A DNA stretch of 5,039 nt from Proteiniphilum sp. UBA5283 (GTDB taxonomy: Bacteria; Bacteroidota; Bacteroidia; Bacteroidales; Dysgonomonadaceae). Where the stretch lies: assembly GCA_002408485.1 (NCBI GenBank), contig DHSP01000032.1, forward strand, positions 2,623 to 7,661. The letters run 5' to 3'. The notes under the pieces were generated by a model. The model searched no databases. It saw only the letters and a program-made list of their open reading frames with translations, and was not told the DNA's origin. Positions 1-5,039 of this stretch are shown here, one piece after another; positions within the stretch are counted from its first letter, which is position 1; every line of letters starts with the position of its first letter. A program made the position numbers and the translations under genes.

Positions 1-957
1 CCATTCATAATCGGGATTGCCCAGGCAAAGCAGGGCACGGGGTGCGATCATAGCCATGAGCTCATGATGATCGAAAGGTAGCTTGCCTACGGCATCGGAG
101 AACCGAAACATCTCCTCCATAAACCAGACATGGCTGGTTCTGCTTAGTGTTTCCACCTCGCCTAATGTTTCGGAAACCCGCCAGGAAGCCGCGCCCCCGC
201 CTCCCGATTCCTGTGCAATGGTGAGGGCAATCCGCTCATCGAAAGCCGCGGCGTAGAGTGCCATTTTTCCGGCAAAGGAGCAGCCGGTGATGGCCAGCCG
301 GCGCAAATCGATCGGTAATTGATCTTGTACGATCTCCAGCCCGTCGATCAGGCGGCTGACACCCCACGACCAGGCACTGTATGCACCCATGTGAACCAGA
401 TCGGGATATAGCCGGTTGATCGGTTCTTCCCCCCTTTTTTGTTGCCAGGCCATGACCTGGGCAAAATTGAAAGTGACCTGTGCGATATCGCGGGAGGAAA
501 AGAGGTCGGGTGGGAGACTGCCGGATCCCCTGCCAATACCAATCACCGCAGGAAAAGGCCCCTTCCCTATGGGCAGGATCACATGAGAGGCGAGCGTCAG
601 TGTCTCTCCATTGACCGTAATGCACACTTTCAGCGTATCGTTCCAGTAATTGGCGGTGATGGAGTCAGGGCGTTCCGGCTTCCTGCCAATCTCATAGCGC
701 TGAATTTCCATACCGATCTCCAGCCTTCTGCGTCCCCAGTCCTCAAAACGGGTGGATCGTCCGCTTCCGTCGGACCAGGCAAAGGGGTCGGGCAGTGTTT
801 CAATCAGGGGCAGTTCCTCCAATGAGGGCAGACAGACTTCAAAAGGAGAGACCGAGCTTTCGGTATTATAGACCAGTGGTATCTCCCGGGCTGACACTTG
901 AAGATTCATGGCGAAAACAGTCAGCATAATCATTGCGATATTTCTTACACCATTCAT
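1..957 (-). CDS. CE15-type glucuronoyl esterase, secreted (C-terminus cut by left window edge)
   Basis: My reading of the minus strand gives 319 uninterrupted codons from an ATG at 957 down to base 1, with no stop, so the C-terminus lies outside. Residues 1-23 look like a Sec signal peptide (hydrophobic core IAMIMLTVFAM, likely cleavage after VSA). The rest reads as a CE15 alpha/beta hydrolase: nucleophile elbow GCSFAGK at 225-231 (Ser227), IAQESGGGG at 247-255 with Glu250 as candidate catalytic acid, and the conserved LPFDHHELMAMIAPRALL at 293-310. The Ser-to-Glu spacing of 23 residues matches fungal CE15 enzymes, and Lys231 fits the uronate-binding Lys. The catalytic His is expected about 130 residues after Ser227, hence off the window. 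Family members cleave esters of 4-O-methyl-glucuronic acid that link xylan to lignin. Family enzymes run to about 400 residues or more, so roughly a quarter is missing. Oddity: Phe228 replaces the usual Arg of GCSR. The family call is strong; the substrate is inferred. Confidence 0.88.
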   Translation of the reverse strand, partial: MNGVRNIAMIMLTVFAMNLQVSAREIPLVYNTESSVSPFEVCLPSLEELPLIETLPDPFAWSDGSGRSTRFEDWGRRRLEIGMEIQRYEIGRKPERPDSITANYWNDTLKVCITVNGETLTLASHVILPIGKGPFPAVIGIGRGSGSLPPDLFSSRDIAQVTFNFAQVMAWQQKRGEEPINRLYPDLVHMGAYSAWSWGVSRLIDGLEIVQDQLPIDLRRLAITGCSFAGKMALYAAAFDERIALTIAQESGGGGAASWRVSETLGEVETLSRTSHVWFMEEMFRFSDAVGKLPFDHHELMAMIAPRALLCLGNPDYEW

Positions 958-1015
958 TTTTATTCTGTTTGTCTTTTTGAGTCTAATTGCCAGTTGATTG
1001 GTACTAGCCGATACT
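958..1015 (-). other. 58-bp gap with A-rich leader before the CE15 start
   Basis: This gap separates the stop of the one-domain DUF1593 gene from the CE15 start. On the coding (minus) strand its last 20 bases are A-rich (AAAAAGACAAACAGAATAAA, then one more A before the ATG) and contain no Shine-Dalgarno sequence. Bacteroidota commonly initiate translation from such leaders. I found no good match to the Bacteroidota promoter element TAnnTTTG and no stable hairpin with a T-run, so the CE15 gene is probably read from the upstream transcript. Confidence 0.4.
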
Positions 1016-2065
1016 TCAGGGTAGCATCCGGTCGGCCCGATTGGCAAAATCATCCTGTACCTCTCTCCTCCATTTCGATACCGCAATGGATCCGTCAGGA
1101 TGATCATACCAGTGATTTTTCGTGGAGTCCGGTTGTATGAACCGTCCTCCCCAGCTTTCCTGATTGGGTTTTTCCGGGTTATTCAGTCCACGGACAGCGC
1201 TCACCAAATATAAGAATGAAGGAGAGTCTCCCTCCCATACACCGGGTGTTTCGGGATAAAAACCGCTCTCCGGATAGAGTGCACCAAGTAATCCATGGCC
1301 CTTTCTGATGTGTTTGTTTATCCATTGAAGATCCGATAGTGCTTTGTCAGAACCGGGGGCATTGTTGAACATTCCCATATAATTTTTTTCGGAGACGATC
1401 GCAAAAAGACTGGGAAATGTATCCAGGAGCCACTTTCCCGAACCATCCTGAAAACCGATCATGTAAATACGGACTTTCCTTATGATACGTTCTGTTTCCG
1501 ATGCATCGCATGTTTTTGATATTTTCCATAATGCCTGGGCTAAATCGCCAGATCCTCCCCATACACAGAACCATACGGGTCTCTCGTCATCCTTCTCCAG
1601 CAGCCTGATTATTTTCTCGGATGCTTCGCTATCCTTGCCTTCACCGATAATCTCTGCAACCGGTCGCCCCCATGTCCCCGACCTGCCTTGCCATGTTTTT
1701 GTACGAAGTTCACCGGCCGTTGGATAACGATCATCGTGAGAACGGAGGTTCTCATCGACATGATCATACAGATAGAGCATATCGAATAAATGCTGTTTGT
1801 TAGCGATATTGGCGAATGTGGCAGAGGTTGCGATCAGTCCCTCTACATCAAAATCATTTGTATATAGCAGAAACCGGATCATCGATTGTACGTCGTCCGA
1901 GTCGCTCCGCTTTTCGGCAGAGCCGAACCCCATCCCTCCGGGTATTACATCCACCGGAGGAAAATCGGTCATGATCACCACTCTTGGACGCGAAAAACCG
2001 GAAGTTGTCATTACTCCCAAGATGAGAAAGATTGTGGCTGCTTTTAATCGAAAATCTATTTTCAT
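1016..2065 (-). CDS. DUF1593/Sde182-type nucleoside-hydrolase-like protein, one-domain form, secreted
   Basis: This 349-residue protein starts with a Sec signal peptide (about residues 1-25, core ATIFLILGVM, likely cleavage after GFS). The remainder is one nucleoside-hydrolase-like domain of the DUF1593 (Sde182 N-terminal) type. It opens with strand VVIMTD (Asp34) and SDSDDVQSM (Asp57/Asp58), which resembles the Asp-rich metal site of nucleoside hydrolases. VWGGSGDLAQALW (168-180), FQD (Asp207), GHGLLGALYP (256-265) and GDSPSFLYL (279-287) follow. About 13 extra residues (PPVDVIPGGMGFGSAEKR region) separate the two Asp sites relative to its neighbour. It ends at RADRMLP, where the upstream paralogue continues into a PKD-like domain that is absent here. 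Its ATG overlaps the upstream stop by one base, so co-translation is likely. The reaction is unknown: nucleoside hydrolysis is not implied, and a glycan role is inferred only from neighbours. Confidence 0.88.
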   Translation of the reverse strand: MKIDFRLKAATIFLILGVMTTSGFSRPRVVIMTDFPPVDVIPGGMGFGSAEKRSDSDDVQSMIRFLLYTNDFDVEGLIATSATFANIANKQHLFDMLYLYDHVDENLRSHDDRYPTAGELRTKTWQGRSGTWGRPVAEIIGEGKDSEASEKIIRLLEKDDERPVWFCVWGGSGDLAQALWKISKTCDASETERIIRKVRIYMIGFQDGSGKWLLDTFPSLFAIVSEKNYMGMFNNAPGSDKALSDLQWINKHIRKGHGLLGALYPESGFYPETPGVWEGDSPSFLYLVSAVRGLNNPEKPNQESWGGRFIQPDSTKNHWYDHPDGSIAVSKWRREVQDDFANRADRMLP

Positions 2066-2067
2066 TA
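2063..2067 (-). promoter_or_regulatory. TAATG stop/start overlap coupling the two DUF1593 genes
   Basis: On the minus strand the TAA stop of the upstream gene (2067-2065) shares its last A with the ATG of the downstream gene (2065-2063). There is no Shine-Dalgarno sequence in front of the ATG (the upstream bases are ATTCTAAATCCAGCCAAATA). Re-initiation by the terminating ribosome is the likely way this start is used, which would keep the two paralogues at linked levels. Confidence 0.75.
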
Positions 2068-3525
2068 TTTGGCTGGATTTAGAATGATTCTTTTGTAACT
2101 TGTCAGATTGGGAATTCCGTGATCGGTTACTTCACAAACTAGATGAATACTTTTTCCCGCCATGTCTGAAGGGATTTTTATTGTCGCTCTTGAGGTGCTG
2201 GCATTCTCCAACTCTACCGTTTCTGAATAAGTGCCAGCTTCGGACAAAAACAGCCATTTATAGCTCAACTGATCACCGTCGGGATCAAAAGATTCGGAGG
2301 CATCCAAAACGATTTTCCTGCCTTGTCGAGGGGCGATGGATAATATTTCCCTATCTTTCTTCCCATTGACAATCACTACCGGGTTTCGGTTCCCCTTACC
2401 CTCTTTGGCCCAGTCCATCCGGGCAGCAAAATTATTGAAAATAGCAGGATAAAAGTAAGCTTCGTACTTTTTGGATGTTTCTTTGGCCCCTCCTGCATGG
2501 TTTGTAAAGCAGTAGGTTTCATTGTCCATTCCTGGTCCCCACTCAAAGTATCCTCCCCAGCCACCCTGCTCCGGTTTTTCCGGATCATTCAGACCATTGG
2601 GCATGAGATGCAGAAACGACGGTGTATCGCCCTCAACCCCGTATTTATTTTTGGGGTAGATTATTCCGAGGTGACCATGATGCTGGATATGGGTTGCGTA
2701 TTCATCCCATTTCCCGGCGCCGATTCCGTTCTGCGAAAGCCATGCACTCTCATCCCAGATAAAGAGAAGCTCTTTTTCAAATTCACGGCGCATCCATTGG
2801 TGGGAACTGAAAGGATAATTGGAGTGTCGCTCTCCCCAGGGTACATCCTGGTCGGTGATGGTATAGACGCGCAGTTTATTCAAAAAGCGACGAAGTTCCT
2901 TTTCCGTTCGCTCCTGTTTCACCCGCCAGATTGCCTGAGCCAGTGTGTTTCCCCCTCCCCAGACGGCAACCCACAAGGGTCGGTCGTCGGCTTCATCGAC
3001 CAGTTGAATGATGAAATCACTCCCTTGTGACTCGTTATTTTTTCCAATCTCCTTGTATCCCAAATTCAAGCTTCCCGGCATTACCCGGTTACGCAAATAG
3101 CTTGCACTGGGCCAGTAACCGATCCTCTGCAGTTCGTTCTCCTCTGCCAATGTAAGAAAGCTGTTTTGTTCCGAACGTTTCATAAGGTTGGGCAAGTCTT
3201 TTTCGTATGCATCGATTGTCTTGTATAGAATCTCCATCCAGGAAAGGGGATAGCTTCGCCCGCTACTGTTCCAGCCTCCGGAGGCAATCAACGCTTCTAT
3301 CTCAAACAGATCTGCGTGTACCAACAGGCGGATCATGGATTGCATGTCATCCGGCTCCACATCTCCCGGAGCAATGTCGGTTAAAACGACGAGGCGAGGT
3401 TTAAGCGATACAGGGGTGAAATCTTTTAGGTTCGTCTTTGCGTAGGATACCTGCATTATTGCAATCAGACACAAAATAGACACAAAATATTTTGGATTCA
3501 TATCAGCATGTTGTTTTGGATTCAT
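2065..3525 (-). CDS. DUF1593/Sde182-type protein with nucleoside-hydrolase-like and PKD-like C-terminal domains, secreted
   Basis: This 486-residue protein has two domains after its signal peptide. The nucleoside-hydrolase-like domain (about 43-372) shows LVVLTDI (Asp50), EPDDMQSMIRLL (Asp59/Asp60), VWGGGNTLAQAIW (188-200), TDQD (Asp225, Asp227), HGHLGIIYP (283-291) and GDTPSFLHL (299-307). The C-terminal domain (about 380-486) carries DASESFDPDGDQLSYKW (408-424), a PKD/Ig-like signature matching the Sde182 C-terminal domain. The family is named after a Saccharophagus degradans protein described as cellulose-binding. No enzymatic reaction is established that I can name, so binding or cleavage of plant glycans is inference. 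The start is ambiguous: Met1 (3525) and Met9 (3501) both begin MNPK. Met9 gives the tidier signal peptide MNPKYFVSILCLIAIMQVSYA (cut after A29 in the long numbering). The gene follows GH2 by 47 bp and overlaps the next gene by 1 nt. Confidence 0.9.
   Translation of the reverse strand: MNPKQHADMNPKYFVSILCLIAIMQVSYAKTNLKDFTPVSLKPRLVVLTDIAPGDVEPDDMQSMIRLLVHADLFEIEALIASGGWNSSGRSYPLSWMEILYKTIDAYEKDLPNLMKRSEQNSFLTLAEENELQRIGYWPSASYLRNRVMPGSLNLGYKEIGKNNESQGSDFIIQLVDEADDRPLWVAVWGGGNTLAQAIWRVKQERTEKELRRFLNKLRVYTITDQDVPWGERHSNYPFSSHQWMRREFEKELLFIWDESAWLSQNGIGAGKWDEYATHIQHHGHLGIIYPKNKYGVEGDTPSFLHLMPNGLNDPEKPEQGGWGGYFEWGPGMDNETYCFTNHAGGAKETSKKYEAYFYPAIFNNFAARMDWAKEGKGNRNPVVIVNGKKDREILSIAPRQGRKIVLDASESFDPDGDQLSYKWLFLSEAGTYSETVELENASTSRATIKIPSDMAGKSIHLVCEVTDHGIPNLTSYKRIILNPAK
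3490..3525 (-). repeat. 12-nt direct repeat duplicating the start codon context
   Basis: On the minus strand ATGAATCCAAAA occurs at 3525-3514 and again, exactly, at 3501-3490, 24 nt (8 codons) apart and in frame. It encodes MNPK twice (MNPKQHADMNPK). This gives the two-domain DUF1593 gene two equivalent candidate starts. The inner one leaves a more typical signal peptide; neither has a Shine-Dalgarno sequence. Confidence 0.85.
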
Positions 3526-3572
3526 ACGGTGAGTTTAATGGCTGTTTTATAAAGTAGCAAGTTATGACAGAA
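3526..3572 (-). other. 47-bp gap between GH2 and the two-domain DUF1593 gene
   Basis: This is a short A/T-rich spacer on the coding strand. The best promoter-like string is TACTTTAT, which fits the TAnnTTTG element poorly and has no clear -33 partner. There is no hairpin plus T-run that would terminate the GH2 message. Read-through from GH2 into the next gene is the simplest interpretation. Confidence 0.4.
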
Positions 3573-5039
3573 CTAATCCGATTCCAGGATAAACTTGCTC
3601 TCTTTCAATCCCGGTGAATCAGCTTTGATCGTGATCCTACCCGGTTTGCCTGATTCACCTCTCACTATCACCAGACATTGTCCGTTAAATGTCTCTCTTG
3701 TGAGGGAGGGGAACGGAGTCATGTCGGCCGGGTTGCCGTTGTCGGTGGCCACCAACTCACCCGATCCCTCGATGGTGAAATGGACCGGTAAGCTTGCATC
3801 CGGTACCGGACGCCCTTTCTGGTCGGTTACCTGTACGGTGATGAATGCAAGGTCCTTTCCGTCTGCAGCGATCCGACTTCTGTCTGCTTCCAGCTGCAGA
3901 GTGAATGGCTCGCCGGTTGTGACCACCACGTCCTCCGACCATTTTTTACCGTTTTTGTAGGCTATTGCCTTCAGTTCACCCGGCTCGTAACGGATGTCAT
4001 CCCACCGGAGCCGGTATTCGAACTGCCCCTTTTCCTTTCGACCGAGCGACCTGCCATTCAGGAACAGCTCCGCCTCGTCGCCGGAGGTAAAGAGATGGAC
4101 CGGCGTGACCTCACCTTCCCTGTCGGGCCAGTTCCAGTGGGGCAGGATATGCACCATCGGCAACCCAGGCAGCCAGCGGGACTGGTAGAGATAGAACCGG
4201 TCTTTTTTAAATCCTGCCAGATCGATGATACCACAGTAGGAGCTTCGGGAAGAGTAGTAGGGAGTAGGCTCTCCCAGGTGATCCCAGCCGGTCCATACGA
4301 ACCCTCCCGCTACATAGGGATGCAAATCCTGCATCCGGAACACCTTGTCGGGCGAGGAGCCAAAGTCCACCGCATAAAGCTCATAGCTGCTCACCTGTGC
4401 CATTCGGGAATCTCCACCCATGCCATCGCGGGTGGGAGAGCTACTCTTTTCGGTGACCGGAAAGAGGTAGATCCCCCTGCTGCTGAAGGAAGAGCCCACC
4501 TCGCTACCGAAGATCACCTTCTCCGGGAAAGTAGCATGAAAATGATCATACTGGGGGACCGTACGTATCCGGTTGGTTCCTTCAAATTCTGGCTCCTGCC
4601 GGATGCCTTCACCCTGGTAGTTGAGACCAATTACATCGGCCACCCGCGAAAAAGGCATATCCGGCTTGGCGTAGTTCATGGAGAGGGTAGTGGGGCGTGT
4701 GGGATCTTCCTCTTTGACAATCCTGTTCAGATATTCAGCCAGGGCCGCTCCCTTTTCGTCCGTGTACTGTTCGCCCACTTCGTTGCCGTAGCTCCACATG
4801 ATCACCGAGGGATGGTTTCTGTCGCGGCGCACGAAGGAGCGGGTATCGGCTTCGGACCACTCCGGGAAGATCAGGTGAAAGTCGTGCGGTGTCTTCTTCC
4901 TCTCCCAGGAGTCGAAGATCTCATTAACCACCAGGAATCCCATCCGATCGGTTAACTCCAACAGTTCCGGCGCTGGCGGGTTATGTGCCATGCGGACAGC
5001 ATTGCATCCCATCTCCTGCAGCAGCTCAAGCTGTCGTTC
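3573..5039 (-). CDS. Glycoside hydrolase family 2, beta-galactosidase-like, with DUF4982 and C5 domains (N-terminus cut by right window edge)
   Basis: The frame is open from base 5039 to the TAG at 3575-3573, giving 488 visible residues; the true start is outside. Numbering the first visible residue 1, the GH2 TIM barrel begins with GCNAVRMAHNPP (11-22) and VVNEIFDSW (37-45). NHPSVIMWSYGNE (75-87) places the acid/base at Glu87, and VIFGSEVG (175-182) places the nucleophile at Glu180. GGFVWTGWDHLGEPTPYY (245-262) closes the barrel. A DUF4982-type domain follows (about 297-371, with HWNWPD and AELFLNGRSLG), then a GH2 C5-like Ig domain (about 379-484). Relatives of this architecture are about 800 residues long, so roughly 300 are missing, including the sugar-binding and Ig-like domains. 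The family retains anomeric configuration and acts on terminal beta-linked sugars, usually galactosides. The NxK motif of beta-glucuronidases is not seen. Both catalytic Glu are present, so it should be active; the exact sugar is uncertain. It is the most upstream visible gene of the run. Confidence 0.93.
   Translation of the reverse strand, partial: ERQLELLQEMGCNAVRMAHNPPAPELLELTDRMGFLVVNEIFDSWERKKTPHDFHLIFPEWSEADTRSFVRRDRNHPSVIMWSYGNEVGEQYTDEKGAALAEYLNRIVKEEDPTRPTTLSMNYAKPDMPFSRVADVIGLNYQGEGIRQEPEFEGTNRIRTVPQYDHFHATFPEKVIFGSEVGSSFSSRGIYLFPVTEKSSSPTRDGMGGDSRMAQVSSYELYAVDFGSSPDKVFRMQDLHPYVAGGFVWTGWDHLGEPTPYYSSRSSYCGIIDLAGFKKDRFYLYQSRWLPGLPMVHILPHWNWPDREGEVTPVHLFTSGDEAELFLNGRSLGRKEKGQFEYRLRWDDIRYEPGELKAIAYKNGKKWSEDVVVTTGEPFTLQLEADRSRIAADGKDLAFITVQVTDQKGRPVPDASLPVHFTIEGSGELVATDNGNPADMTPFPSLTRETFNGQCLVIVRGESGKPGRITIKADSPGLKESKFILESD

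Noticed and set aside
64..69. His297/His298 in FDHHE as the CE15 catalytic His
   Set aside because: They are only 70-71 residues after Ser227, whereas the family's catalytic His lies about 130 residues after the Ser. This segment is a separate conserved motif, and the true His should be beyond the left edge.
236..625. 129-codon minus-strand open frame in another register
   Set aside because: It overlaps the CE15 reading frame out of phase and covers the nucleophile elbow region. Its low-complexity Arg/Gly/Pro-rich translation has no family resemblance.
439..825. 128-codon plus-strand open frame
   Set aside because: It is antisense to the CE15 gene, whose minus-strand reading is continuous and carries family motifs. 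No domain or start signal supports the plus-strand frame.
2497..3030. 177-codon plus-strand open frame
   Set aside because: It is antisense to the conserved core of the two-domain DUF1593 gene. The minus frame explains the sequence fully.
3545..3560. TACTTTAT as a Bacteroidota -7 promoter element
   Set aside because: It departs from TAnnTTTG at the final two positions and lacks a credible -33 partner. The 47-bp spacing within a same-strand run favours read-through.
4240..4310. GH2 as a beta-glucuronidase
   Set aside because: The NxK motif expected after the nucleophile in beta-glucuronidases is not present in the WTGWDHLGEPTPYY region, and the DUF4982 plus C5 tail fits beta-galactosidase-like members better.
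4095..4955. 286-codon open frame on the plus strand
   Set aside because: It lies wholly antisense to the GH2 barrel, whose catalytic motifs are intact in the minus frame. Its translation shows no recognisable domain, so it is a shadow of GC-rich coding sequence.

Overview
The window holds four genes, all on the minus strand and closely packed. Read in the direction of transcription (right to left), they are: the C-terminal part of a family 2 glycoside hydrolase (GH2); a two-domain secreted DUF1593/Sde182-type nucleoside-hydrolase-like protein; a shorter one-domain paralogue of it; and the N-terminal three quarters of a CE15-type glucuronoyl esterase. The gaps are 47 bp, a 1-nt overlap and 58 bp, so a single transcript is likely.

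The organism is probably a member of the Bacteroidota. The GH2 carries the DUF4982 plus C5 tail common in that phylum. None of the three visible gene starts has a Shine-Dalgarno sequence, and the CE15 start follows an A-rich leader instead. The gene mix resembles a polysaccharide utilisation locus (PUL). No susC/susD pair, regulator or sulfatase is visible, so the PUL label is an inference from the enzymes alone. The genus cannot be fixed from this sequence.

Layout: 1-957 is the CE15 esterase, cut at its C-terminus by the left edge. 958-1015 is a short gap. 1016-2065 is the one-domain DUF1593 protein. 2065-3525 is the two-domain DUF1593 protein with a PKD-like C-terminal domain. 3526-3572 is a short gap. 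3573-5039 is the GH2 enzyme, cut at its N-terminus by the right edge. There is no gene-free stretch above 60 bp. I saw no RNA gene, mobile element, CRISPR array or convincing promoter or terminator.

Working model (inference): the secreted proteins act on a decorated plant cell-wall glycan. The CE15 esterase would cut uronic-acid esters, as between glucuronoxylan and lignin, and the GH2 would remove a terminal beta-linked sugar. The two DUF1593 proteins have no firmly assigned reaction. Their fold relates to nucleoside hydrolases, and their repeated occurrence beside carbohydrate enzymes suggests an unrecognised glycan-cleaving or glycan-binding role. The most interesting points are the DUF1593 pair in this context and the Phe that replaces the usual Arg next to the catalytic Ser of the esterase.
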